Shown here one piece after another: positions 6,798-14,619 of a DNA stretch of 45,520 bases; the first letter of the stretch is position 1, and every line of letters begins with the position of its first letter. A program made the translations under genes and the position numbers. The notes under the pieces are model-generated. The model searched no databases, was not told where the DNA came from, and worked only from the letters and a program-made list of their open reading frames with translations. Source of the DNA: Sphingomonas sp. 1F27F7B (GTDB lineage Bacteria > Pseudomonadota > Alphaproteobacteria > Sphingomonadales > Sphingomonadaceae); NCBI RefSeq assembly GCF_005503355.1, contig NZ_SCMK01000032.1, positions 1 to 45,520 on the forward strand, read 5' to 3'.

Positions 6798-7250
6798 ATG
6801 CCATACACCATCGCCATCGCATCGGACCATGCCGCCTACGCCATGAAGGCAGAACTCGCCGAATGGTTGCGTAACGAAGGGCATGACGTGCTGGATCTCG
6901 GCACCAACGGACCCGAGAGCGTCGACTATCCCGACTATGGCTACCGCCTGGCGAAGGCGATCGAGGATGGCCGGGCCGCGCGCGGCGTCGCGCTGTGCGG
7001 CTCGGGCATCGGCATCTCGATCGCAGTGAACCGCAATCCCGCCGCCCGCTGCGCGCTCGTCTCCGAACCGCTCTCGGCCGGCCTCGCCCGCCAGCACAAC
7101 GACGCGAACGTCGTCGCGCTCGGTGCCCGTCTCGTCGGGATCGAAATGGCCAAGGCCTGCATCACCACTTTCCTCGCAACCGAGTTCCTCGGCGATCGCC
7201 ATCAGCGCCGCGTCGAGAAGCTCAGCCATCCCGAAAGGAACCCTGCATGA
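6798..7250 (+). CDS. rpiB: Ribose-5-phosphate isomerase B
   Basis: This 150-residue protein of the RpiB/LacAB family interconverts ribose-5-phosphate and ribulose-5-phosphate in the non-oxidative pentose phosphate pathway. Visible family motifs are IASDHAAYAMK at the N-terminus, DLGTNGPESVDYPDY, the active-site loop GVALCGSGIGISIAVNR with the catalytic cysteine, and the phosphate-binding CALVSEPLSAGLARQHNDANV. ATG 6798 is chosen over an ATG seven codons earlier because it has AGGGGAG just upstream and gives the canonical N-terminus. The stop overlaps the glyA start (ATGA). Confidence 0.93.
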   Translation: MPYTIAIASDHAAYAMKAELAEWLRNEGHDVLDLGTNGPESVDYPDYGYRLAKAIEDGRAARGVALCGSGIGISIAVNRNPAARCALVSEPLSAGLARQHNDANVVALGARLVGIEMAKACITTFLATEFLGDRHQRRVEKLSHPERNPA

Positions 7251-8557
7251 GCACCAACCCCGTAGAGACTGGCGTGCAGCCGGATGGCTATTTCACCCGC
7301 GGCCTGGCCGAGGCGGATCCGGCGGTTTTCGCAGGGGTCCGGCACGAGCTGACGCGCGAGCAATATCAGATCGAGCTGATCGCCTCGGAGAACATCGTCT
7401 CCAAGGCGGTGCTGGAGGCGCAGGGCTCGGTCTTCACCAACAAATATGCCGAGGGTTATCCCGGCAAGCGCTATTATCAGGGCTGCCACCCCTCGGACGA
7501 AGTCGAGCAGCTGGCGATCGACCGCGCCAAGCAGCTGTTCGGCTGCGCGTTCGCCAACGTCCAGCCGCATTCGGGCGCCCAGGCGAACGGCGCGGTGATG
7601 CTCGCGCTCGCCAAGCCGGGCGACACGATCATGGGCCTCAGCCTGGATTCGGGCGGCCACCTGACTCACGGCGCCAAGGCGGCGATGTCGGGCAAGTGGT
7701 TCAATGCGGTCCAGTACGGCGTCGATCCCGAAACCCATCTGATCGACTTCGACGAGGTCCTGGCCAAGGCCAAGGAGAGCCAGCCGCGGATCATCATCGC
7801 CGGCGGCTCGGCCTATCCGCGCCATATCGACTTCGCCCGCTTCCGCGCGATCGCCGATGAAGTCGGCGCGATCTTCATGGTCGACATGGCGCATTTCGCC
7901 GGCCTGGTCGCCGGCGGCGTCCACCCGACGCCGTTCGGCCACGCCCATGTCGTGACGACCACCACGCACAAGACGCTGCGCGGGCCGCGCGGCGGTGCGG
8001 TGTTCACCGATGACGAAGCGATCGCGAAGAAGATCAACTCGGCGGTGTTCCCCGGCCTCCAGGGCGGGCCGCTGATGCACGTCATCGCGGCCAAGGCAGT
8101 GGCGTTCGGCGAGGCGCTCGATCCCTCGTTCAAGGCCTATGCCGCCGCGATCGTCGAGAATGCCAAGATCCTGGCGGCCACGCTCAAGGAGCGCGGCGCG
8201 GCCGTGGTCTCGGGCGGCACCGACACGCATCTCGCGCTGATCGATCTCACGCCGCTGGGCGTGACCGGCAAGGACGCCGACGAGGCGCTTGAGCGCGCTG
8301 CGATCACCTGCAACAAGAACGGCATCCCCAACGATCCGCTGCCCCCGGTCAAGACCAGCGGCATCCGCGTCGGCTCGCCGGCCGGCACCACGCGCGGCTT
8401 CGGCCCCGCCGAGTTCCGCGAGATCGGCAACATGGTCGCCGACGTGCTCGACGGCCTCAAGAAGAATGGCGAGCAGGGCGACGCCCAGGTGGAAGCCAAT
8501 GTCCGCGAGCGCGTCCGCACCCTGTGCGAGCGCTTTCCCATCTATCCGGAGCTCTGA
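7247..8557 (+). CDS. glyA: Serine hydroxymethyltransferase
   Basis: This 436-residue PLP enzyme converts serine and tetrahydrofolate to glycine and 5,10-methylene-THF. Motifs include QIELIASENIVS, NKYAEGYPGKRYYQGC, MAHFAGLVA and VTTTTHKTLRGPRGG, whose lysine (K242) should hold PLP. The ATG at 7247 overlaps the rpiB stop, with GAAAGGA upstream, so the genes are translationally coupled. A very strong hairpin follows the gene and separates it from nrdR on the same strand. Confidence 0.96.
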   Translation: MSTNPVETGVQPDGYFTRGLAEADPAVFAGVRHELTREQYQIELIASENIVSKAVLEAQGSVFTNKYAEGYPGKRYYQGCHPSDEVEQLAIDRAKQLFGCAFANVQPHSGAQANGAVMLALAKPGDTIMGLSLDSGGHLTHGAKAAMSGKWFNAVQYGVDPETHLIDFDEVLAKAKESQPRIIIAGGSAYPRHIDFARFRAIADEVGAIFMVDMAHFAGLVAGGVHPTPFGHAHVVTTTTHKTLRGPRGGAVFTDDEAIAKKINSAVFPGLQGGPLMHVIAAKAVAFGEALDPSFKAYAAAIVENAKILAATLKERGAAVVSGGTDTHLALIDLTPLGVTGKDADEALERAAITCNKNGIPNDPLPPVKTSGIRVGSPAGTTRGFGPAEFREIGNMVADVLDGLKKNGEQGDAQVEANVRERVRTLCERFPIYPEL

Positions 8558-8593
8558 TTTGATGCGCGCCCGCGCGTTCGGTGCCGGCCCGCG

Positions 8594-8645
8594 CCCCCAC
8601 CCGGCCACCCACCGGCGGGGTATTCTATGGGTGGCCGGGTGGGGG
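8594..8645 (+). terminator. Perfect 18-bp hairpin between glyA and nrdR
   Basis: Left arm CCCCCACCCGGCCACCCA (8594-8611) and right arm TGGGTGGCCGGGTGGGGG (8628-8645) are perfectly complementary around a 16-base loop. The stem can extend outwards through GGCCCGC and GCGGGCT with one wobble and small bulges. No T-run follows, so it is not a textbook terminator. It may attenuate read-through into nrdR or protect the rpiB-glyA mRNA 3' end. Confidence 0.55.
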
Positions 8646-8681
8646 AGCGGGCTGGTACCGCTTCTCCGTCAGGAGCAATAG

Positions 8682-9143
8682 ATGCGCTGCCCCTTCTGCG
8701 GACATGAAGACAGCCAGGTAAAGGACAGCCGCCCCACTGAAGACGGGGCGGCGATCCGGCGCCGGCGCCAGTGCGAGGCCTGTGCCGCGCGCTTCACCAC
8801 GTTCGAGCGCATCCAGCTGCGCGAGTTGACCGTGCTCAAGTCCGAGGACAAGCGCGAGCCGTTCGATCGCGACAAGCTGGTCCGCTCGATCTCGGTCGCC
8901 ACGCGCAAGCGGCCGGTCAATGCGATGCAGATCGAGAAGCTGGTCTCCGGCATCCAGCGCCAGCTGGAGACGATGGGCGACACCGAGATCCCGTCGCAGA
9001 AGATCGGCGAGCTGGTGATGCAAGGGCTGAAGGGCCTGGATTCGGTCGCCTATATCCGCTTCGCCAGCGTCTATAAGGACTTCCGCGAGGCGAAGGACTT
9101 CGAGGAATTTGCCGGCAATGTGAGCGAGGTGGGGAAGAGTTGA
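8682..9143 (+). CDS. nrdR: Transcriptional repressor NrdR
   Basis: This 153-residue protein has the normal NrdR architecture: a zinc ribbon with Cys3, Cys6, Cys31 and Cys34, followed by an ATP-cone domain (about residues 49-139, KREPFDRDKLVRSI). It represses ribonucleotide reductase genes by sensing ATP/dATP and binding NrdR boxes. GTCAGGAGC lies upstream of ATG 8682. It is commonly found after glyA in proteobacteria. The stop overlaps the start of the downstream methyltransferase gene. Confidence 0.95.
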   Translation: MRCPFCGHEDSQVKDSRPTEDGAAIRRRRQCEACAARFTTFERIQLRELTVLKSEDKREPFDRDKLVRSISVATRKRPVNAMQIEKLVSGIQRQLETMGDTEIPSQKIGELVMQGLKGLDSVAYIRFASVYKDFREAKDFEEFAGNVSEVGKS

Positions 9144-9865
9144 GCCAGCCCCCCGTCATCGTCCTCGTCCGCCCGCAGCTCGGGGAGAATATCGGCAAGG
9201 CAGCGCGCGCGATGCTCAATTTCGGGCTGGTCGATCTGCGCCTCGTCGCCCCGCGCGACGGCTGGCCCAATCCGAGCGCGGGCCCCGCGGCCAGCGGCGC
9301 GGATATCGTCCTCGAAGGGGCCGAGGTCTTTGAGACTGTCGCCGACGCAGTGGCCGATTGCGCGCACGTCTATGCCACCACGGTGCGCAAGCGCGGCGTC
9401 TCCAAGCCGGTGGCCACCCCTGAGGCGGCTGCCCGCGAGATGCATCGCGAGGAGGGCCGCTCGGCGATCCTGTTCGGTCCCGAGCGCTCGGGCCTGGAGA
9501 CCGATGACGTGGCCGTTGCCCGCACCATCGTCACCGTGCCGATCAATCCGGAATTCGGTTCGCTCAATCTTGCCCAGGCGGTGATCCTCGTCGCTTATGA
9601 ATGGTCGAAGGGCGTGCGCCTTGCCCAGCCGACGCAGGAGGAGCTCGATCCCCCGGCGCCGCAGGACGAACTCGACGGCATGATCGGCCAGCTCGATGCG
9701 ATGCTCGAGGAATCGGGCTATTACTTCCCGCCCGATCGCGTGCCGTCGACGAAGCGCACATTGCGCACCCTGCTCACCAAGCCGGCCTGGTCGAGCCAGG
9801 AATTGCGCACGCTGCGCGGCGTGCTTTCGGCGCTCGAAGGAAAGAAGCGCCACCGCGGCAGCTGA
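9140..9865 (+). CDS. tRNA/rRNA 2'-O-methyltransferase, TrmJ-like (SPOUT)
   Basis: This 241-residue TrmH/TrmJ-family protein shows VRPQLGENIGKAARAMLNFG at the N-terminus, the SAM-knot motif ILFGPERSGL near residues 112-121 and PINPEFGSLNLAQAV near 134-148. TrmJ methylates the ribose of nucleotide 32 in tRNA. The only start in the right place is TTG 9140-9142, which overlaps the nrdR stop TGA; GTGGGGAAGAG precedes it. The C-terminal helical part (about 160-241) fits the TrmJ dimer extension. The substrate is not proven by sequence. Confidence 0.85.
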   Translation: MSQPPVIVLVRPQLGENIGKAARAMLNFGLVDLRLVAPRDGWPNPSAGPAASGADIVLEGAEVFETVADAVADCAHVYATTVRKRGVSKPVATPEAAAREMHREEGRSAILFGPERSGLETDDVAVARTIVTVPINPEFGSLNLAQAVILVAYEWSKGVRLAQPTQEELDPPAPQDELDGMIGQLDAMLEESGYYFPPDRVPSTKRTLRTLLTKPAWSSQELRTLRGVLSALEGKKRHRGS

Positions 9866-9949
9866 TACAGCGCTGCAATACACTTCTGCTTTTCGCAGAT
9901 GTGAAATCCCGCTAGACTTTGCGAATCTTTCGAGTGGGGAGGGATTTTG

Positions 9950-10222
9950 ATGCGTTTCGTACCTGTGCTTGCGTTGCTCGCTCTTGCTACCCCGGCGCTT
10001 GCCCATCAGGATGCCGATGGCGCCGCCGACAAGAAGGCCGCATCGGAGAAGAAGATCTGCCGGGCGGTCGTCGCCACCGGCTCGATCATGAGCAAGCGCG
10101 AATGTCATACCAAGGCGGAATGGGACGCGATGAGCGACCGTTCGACCAATGCGCGCACGAAGCTGGACCGCGACATGGGCGGCCGGACCGGCGGCCTGGG
10201 CATTACGCCGGGCGGCAACTGA
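9950..10222 (+). CDS. Small secreted protein, conserved hypothetical
   Basis: This 90-residue protein has a signal peptide (FVPVLALLALATPALA, cut near residue 18), a charged Lys/Asp/Ala-rich stretch, and a core with KICRAVVATGSIMSKRECH at about 35-53. The paired cysteines in the pattern CR..(V/T)GS......CHT..EW recur in small secreted proteobacterial proteins of unknown function. GGGGAGGG lies just upstream of ATG 9950; a TTG one codon earlier is less likely. The tail is Gly-rich. The gene is monocistronic, with an AT-richer upstream region at 9870-9930. Confidence 0.75.
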   Translation: MRFVPVLALLALATPALAHQDADGAADKKAASEKKICRAVVATGSIMSKRECHTKAEWDAMSDRSTNARTKLDRDMGGRTGGLGITPGGN

Positions 10223-10283
10223 GCGGATTTCCACGCGCCGGCTGCGTCGGCCGCCGCGCGGATGCCCGCACTCGCATTTCACG

Positions 10284-10586
10284 TCAGCGCCGGTCGAACG
10301 CCTCGAGCTCATAGGCGATCGAGGCTTCGACCAGCCTGTCCCAGATCTCGCCGATCGGCGCGTCGGGAATGCCGGCGGCGCGGGCATGCGCACGGGCATT
10401 GGCGATCACCTGCGTCTTGCGCGCCTCGTCGCGGACATGCGCACGCTCGGGCTTGATGCGCGCGGCGGCGTCCATATAGCCGAAGCGGCGCTTGAGGAGC
10501 TGGACCAGCGCCGCGTCCACCGCGTCGACGCCGGCGCGGACCTCGATCATGGTCGTGCAGGCTTCGGGATCGATCGTTTCTTGCAT
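10284..10586 (-). CDS. Chorismate mutase, AroQ type
   Basis: This 100-residue all-helical AroQ-fold protein should convert chorismate to prephenate for Phe/Tyr synthesis. It starts with the usual segment VRAGVDAVDAALVQLLKRRF, followed by AARIKPERAHVRDEARKTQV, containing the Arg/Lys residues that contact the substrate, and ends with IWDRLVEASIAYELEAFDR. The size matches stand-alone monofunctional enzymes including PchB-like isochorismate lyases, which cannot be told apart here. It is divergent from rpsD. Confidence 0.85.
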   Translation of the reverse strand: MQETIDPEACTTMIEVRAGVDAVDAALVQLLKRRFGYMDAAARIKPERAHVRDEARKTQVIANARAHARAAGIPDAPIGEIWDRLVEASIAYELEAFDRR

Positions 10587-10624
10587 GGCGGCTCCCTTGG
10601 CCGGGCGGCGCGCCGCTGTCCAGC

Positions 10625-10653
10625 TTGACTCGGCGCGCGGGCGCCGCTAACCG
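10625..10653 (+). promoter_or_regulatory. Candidate rpsD promoter
   Basis: TTGACT (10625-10630) and TAACCG (10648-10653) are 17 bases apart, about 115 bp upstream of the rpsD start. The -35 is good, the -10 weak but acceptable for a GC-rich alphaproteobacterium. The leader that would follow is long enough for regulation, but no known structure is recognised. Confidence 0.4.
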
Positions 10654-10766
10654 CGCGCCTTCGCAATGGCCCCGCACCCCCGGTGAAGCGGTGGCCCTGC
10701 CCTCCCTGGCGAGATCAGCAGGCGGATACCGGGAACACCGTTGTTAGCGATTGCAAGGATTACAGA

Positions 10767-11381
10767 ATGTCGAAGCGTTCCAGCGCGAAGTACAAGCTCG
10801 ATCGCCGCATGGGCGAGAACATCTGGGGTCGTCCTAAGTCCCCGGTGAACAAGCGCGAATACGGCCCGGGCCAGCACGGCCAGCGCCGCAAGGGCAAGAT
10901 GTCGGACTTCGGCATCCAGCTGCGCGCCAAGCAGAAGCTCAAGGGCTATTACGGCGACGTCACCGAGAAGCAGTTCAAGCGCGCCTATGAGGACGCGTCG
11001 AAGATGAAGGGCGATACGTCGCAGAACCTCATCGGCCTGCTCGAGCAGCGCCTCGACATGATCGTCTATCGCGCCAAGTTCGCGCCAACGATCTTCGCGG
11101 CCCGCCAGCTGGTCAACCACGGCCACGTCCTGGTCGACGGCGAGAAGTGCAACATTGGCTCGCGCCGCATCAAGCCGGGCCAGACCGTGTCGCTCCGCGC
11201 CAAGGCGCAGGAAATGGCGCTGGTGATGGAGGCGCAGAGCCTGGCCGAGCGCGACATCCCTGACTATGTGTCGCCGGACGGCGCCTCGAAGATCACCTTC
11301 ACGCGCGTGCCGACCCTCGACGAGGTGCCGTATCCGGTGAAGATGGAGCCGAACCTGGTGGTCGAGTTCTACAGCCGCTGA
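10767..11381 (+). CDS. rpsD: 30S ribosomal protein S4
   Basis: This 204-residue S4 binds 16S rRNA early in 30S assembly. The N-terminal domain has YKLDRRMGENIWGRP and REYGPGQHGQRRKGKMSDFG. The S4 RNA-binding domain is at about residues 94-156 (QRLDMIVYRAKFAPTIFAAR, NHGHVLVDGEKCNIGSRRIK). The N-terminal zinc cysteines are missing, as in other C-minus S4 proteins. AAGGA precedes ATG 10767; the upstream in-frame ATG at 10683 would add a non-homologous extension. A terminator lies about 120 bp downstream. Confidence 0.97.
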   Translation: MSKRSSAKYKLDRRMGENIWGRPKSPVNKREYGPGQHGQRRKGKMSDFGIQLRAKQKLKGYYGDVTEKQFKRAYEDASKMKGDTSQNLIGLLEQRLDMIVYRAKFAPTIFAARQLVNHGHVLVDGEKCNIGSRRIKPGQTVSLRAKAQEMALVMEAQSLAERDIPDYVSPDGASKITFTRVPTLDEVPYPVKMEPNLVVEFYSR

Positions 11382-11500
11382 TGCCGGGCTCCGGCGCGAG
11401 CCGGAGCCGGCCATGGTCAGCGGCTCGGCCGGCGGCGGCGAAAGCGCCGACCGACGGCGCGGCTTTTGCCGCGGTGCCGATCCGGAAGGAAACGAGAAAC

Positions 11501-11527
11501 GGGGCGGTCCTGCGGGGCCGCCCTTTT
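11501..11527 (+). terminator. Rho-independent terminator after rpsD
   Basis: The sequence GGGGCGGTCC, a short loop and GGGGCCGCCC form a GC-rich stem followed directly by TTTTT (11523-11527). It lies downstream of rpsD and before the nucleotidyltransferase gene, on the strand of both. Confidence 0.75.
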
Positions 11528-11604
11528 TCGTGTCGCGGGGATCGCACCGCTATGGCGGATGTCCGGTCTGGTCCGGTCCCCGGGGTTCCGGCACAGATGC
11601 CGGC

Positions 11605-12372
11605 ATGATCGATCCGACTTCGTCCACGCCGGCAGAAGTGCTGGCCGCCGCCCGCGCGATAGTGGCGTCGCGTTATCCGGATGCCGCTTTCGCGCTCGTC
11701 GCGGGATCGCTGATGCGCGGCGAGGGCACGGCGCATTCCGACCTGGACCTGATCGTGCTGTACGACCGGATCGAATCCTCGCGGCGCGAATCCTTCGTGA
11801 CGGGGGGCGTGCCGGTGGAAGCGTTCGTCCATGACGACGAGACGCTGGCCTGGGCGATCGATGTCGCCGCGACGCGCGGCCGGCCCAGCCTCCTCGCCAT
11901 GATCGCCGAGGCGACGGCAATCGGTCGTGCCCCGCACCGGGCGGGGCGGCTGCGGGAAGTGGTGGCGGGCCTGCTCGCCAAGGGGCCTCCGCCGATGGCG
12001 CCGGCGCAGCTGGATGCGCTGCGCTATGCGATCACCGATGCGGTGCAGGACCTGCGGGGCGCCCGGGACGAGGCCGAGCGCGTCGGGATCGGCGTCCTGC
12101 TGTATCCGTTGCTGGCCGAGCTCGCCTTGCGCGGCCGCGGCCGGTGGAACGCGACGGGCAAATGGGTGCCGCGCGCGCTCGCCGGGATCGACGACGGGCT
12201 TGCGCGCCGGTTCGACCACGCCTTCCGGGCGCTGTTCGCGTCGAATGCGGCCGATGCCGTCGTCACGCTCGCCGAGCGGGAGCTCGCGCCGCATGGCGGG
12301 ATGCGCTTCGACGGCGACGTCCAGGTCGCGCACCGCTCCTGGCGCGCATCCCCGGCTCGGTTCGGCGCCTAG
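11605..12372 (+). CDS. Nucleotidyltransferase-domain protein
   Basis: This 255-residue protein has a Pol-beta-like nucleotidyltransferase core at the N-terminus: VAGSLMRGEGTAHSDLDLIV at about residues 32-51, with the G-S...D-x-D catalytic pattern and a third acidic residue probably in VPVEAFVHDDE. The rest is helical. Such proteins transfer a nucleotide to a small molecule or protein; the substrate is unknown. ATG 11605 gives the normal distance to the motif; the longer frame from 11413 would run through the terminator. It is convergent with the S9 peptidase gene with a 3-bp gap. Confidence 0.75.
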   Translation: MIDPTSSTPAEVLAAARAIVASRYPDAAFALVAGSLMRGEGTAHSDLDLIVLYDRIESSRRESFVTGGVPVEAFVHDDETLAWAIDVAATRGRPSLLAMIAEATAIGRAPHRAGRLREVVAGLLAKGPPPMAPAQLDALRYAITDAVQDLRGARDEAERVGIGVLLYPLLAELALRGRGRWNATGKWVPRALAGIDDGLARRFDHAFRALFASNAADAVVTLAERELAPHGGMRFDGDVQVAHRSWRASPARFGA

Positions 12373-12375
12373 CGC

Positions 12376-14361
12376 TCAGGGCCTGGCGGGAAGCTTCAGC
12401 GCCGTGCGCAGGAACGCGTCGCTCTTGTCGAGCATCTGGGCGCGCGCACCATTGTCTTCGAGCTGGTGGTCGAGGCCCTTGAACTCGACCAGCTCGACCG
12501 ATTTGCCCGCGCCCCGCAGTTTCGATGCCATCAGCCGCGATTCGCCGATGCCCACGTTCAGGTCCCGGTCGCCATGGAACATCAGCACCGGCGCCTTGAT
12601 CTTCTGGGCGTTCTGCGCCGGCGAGCCTTCCTTCACGTGCGGCCCGCTGCCGATGAACTTGCTGACCATGTCGTAGCTGGTGAAGCCCAGGGCTTCGCTC
12701 CGCAGCGTCTCCAGGTCGGTCACCGGCGCGATCGCCACGATCGCCTTGAACAGGTCGGGATCCAGGGCCGGGCTCTGCAGCGCCGCATAGCCGCCATAGG
12801 ACCAGCCGACGACCGCGAGCTTGTCCGGCGTGGCGATGCCCTGCGCGACGAGCCAGCGGCCGCCGTCATTCACATCCCCAATGGCAGTGCGCCACGACTG
12901 GAAGCCGTTCTTCTGGAACCACGAGTCCCCATAGCCGGTCGATCCGCGGAAATTGGGCTGGAGCACCGCGAAGCCGCGCGCCGCGTAGAACTGGACCAGC
13001 CAGTCGAAGCCCCATTCGTCGCGCGAGCCCGGTCCGCCGTGCGGCATCACGATCGCGGGCAGATTCTTGCCGTCGCTGCCGGGCGGCAAGGTGAGATAGC
13101 CGGGGATCGAAGTGCCGTCCGCCGCCGGGAAGTTCACCGCCCGCATCGGCGAGAGGCCGGTCTTGGCGAGCTCCGGTCGCGACGGCATGATCTCGGCCAG
13201 CTGCCGGCTGGTCTTGTCATAGACATAATAGGTGCCCGGATCGGTGTCGCCGGCGGCGAACAGCAGCAGCTTCTTCTCGTCGGCGGTCGCATCGACGAAA
13301 GTGACCAGCGGCTTGCCGGGCAGCGCCTTGCCGAGCGCGACACGCAGCTTGCGCAGTTCGGGATCGAAGAATTCGGTGCTGCGCTTGTCGGTGGCGTAGC
13401 TCACGCCGACCACGCGCCGCTGCCGGCCGATGCGGACCAGGCCGTCGACATCGACCTGGGGATGCGCGAACACCAGCTTGCGGGTGAGGCTGCCGTCGAG
13501 GGCGATGCTGTACAGCGCCAGCCGCCCCTCGTTGCCGTCAAAGCCATAGACGAGATTGGCCTCGCGATCGACGGCATAGGGATTGAAGCCGGCATAGCCG
13601 CCGCCGCCGTCCGCTACGAGTTCGCCCAGCTTCTTCCACTCGCGGCTGTCCGGCGTGCGATAGCTATAGGTGTAGCGGCCGGTGTTGATCCCGCCGCCGC
13701 GCGTCTCCGCCACGCCCAGGATGCGGACATTGCCGTGCCCGTCGCTGATGAACTCGCTGGCATTGCCCCGCGGCTGCTCCACGCTCCTGCGCTTCAGCGT
13801 TGTCGTGTCGACCAGCTCCACTCCCATGCCCTCGCGTGTGTTGGCGAGGTGCGTGCCGGTGGAATGTTCGGGGACGAACATGGTGGTCATCAGCACCGAT
13901 CCGTCCGATCCGTCGGGCCCCCAGTCGATGATGTCCCCGCCCGACTGCGTGATGTCGAGCGCAGTCGCGCTGGTGCGCTTGCTCAGCAGCTTGAAGTCCG
14001 ATCCGTCGGCGTTGAGCGAGACCATGCGGGTGAAGGCGAGCTTCTTGTCGAGCTGCTCGATGATATAGATGTTGCAGACGATCCGGGTCGAGCTTGCCCA
14101 GCGGCAGCTTGTCAGCCGGTCTGGATCGCCGCTCGCGGTGAGCACCGCCTTGCTGGCGCCGGTCTGCAGATTGGCGACCACCAGCGCGTCGCCGCGGCCG
14201 GCCAGCGGCTCGATCATCGCCACCTGCGTGCCGTCGGGCGACAGGCTGATCTGCTGCACGAACTCGCGCGCGCCGAAATTGCGCGCGTCCTGGCTCTGCG
14301 CGGAAGCGAGCGCCGGCACGGCCGAGGCGGCGAGCAGCGCCGCGCGAACGAAGTTCTTCAT
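12376..14361 (-). CDS. Secreted S9-family prolyl oligopeptidase-like peptidase
   Basis: This 661-residue protein has a signal peptide (residues 1-22, ending ALASA), a beta-propeller-like region to about 400 and an alpha/beta-hydrolase domain at about 410-661. Catalytic residues appear as S521 in GWSYGGY, D600 in GDRDLNV and H632 in LDHQLE. S9C-type enzymes cut short peptides after Pro or Ala and act as acylaminoacyl or dipeptidyl peptidases, here probably in the periplasm. GGAGGAATC precedes ATG 14359-14361. It is divergent from a TonB receptor gene (258 bp between), suggesting joint uptake and breakdown of peptides (inference). Confidence 0.9.
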   Translation of the reverse strand: MKNFVRAALLAASAVPALASAQSQDARNFGAREFVQQISLSPDGTQVAMIEPLAGRGDALVVANLQTGASKAVLTASGDPDRLTSCRWASSTRIVCNIYIIEQLDKKLAFTRMVSLNADGSDFKLLSKRTSATALDITQSGGDIIDWGPDGSDGSVLMTTMFVPEHSTGTHLANTREGMGVELVDTTTLKRRSVEQPRGNASEFISDGHGNVRILGVAETRGGGINTGRYTYSYRTPDSREWKKLGELVADGGGGYAGFNPYAVDREANLVYGFDGNEGRLALYSIALDGSLTRKLVFAHPQVDVDGLVRIGRQRRVVGVSYATDKRSTEFFDPELRKLRVALGKALPGKPLVTFVDATADEKKLLLFAAGDTDPGTYYVYDKTSRQLAEIMPSRPELAKTGLSPMRAVNFPAADGTSIPGYLTLPPGSDGKNLPAIVMPHGGPGSRDEWGFDWLVQFYAARGFAVLQPNFRGSTGYGDSWFQKNGFQSWRTAIGDVNDGGRWLVAQGIATPDKLAVVGWSYGGYAALQSPALDPDLFKAIVAIAPVTDLETLRSEALGFTSYDMVSKFIGSGPHVKEGSPAQNAQKIKAPVLMFHGDRDLNVGIGESRLMASKLRGAGKSVELVEFKGLDHQLEDNGARAQMLDKSDAFLRTALKLPARP

Positions 14362-14619
14362 GATTCCTCCCCCTGTTCCGAGGAAGCCTAGCCGATGCCC
14401 ACGCTTTGGCAATCCGCCCGGCGTGTACCGGGCGGAACCTCGGGGCCGGTCGTGCCCCCATGCCCCCTGTGACAGGCTCCATGCACACCGGCAATCGCTG
14501 TCACGATTCGGAAAAAATAGCTTCATTTCGGTGTCTTCTCCGCGCCGTCCTATCGCAACAGCAGACGCCTAGCGCGCCCCGGCAGCAGCCTGCGCTGTCC
14601 ATGCGAAAGGGGAATACCA

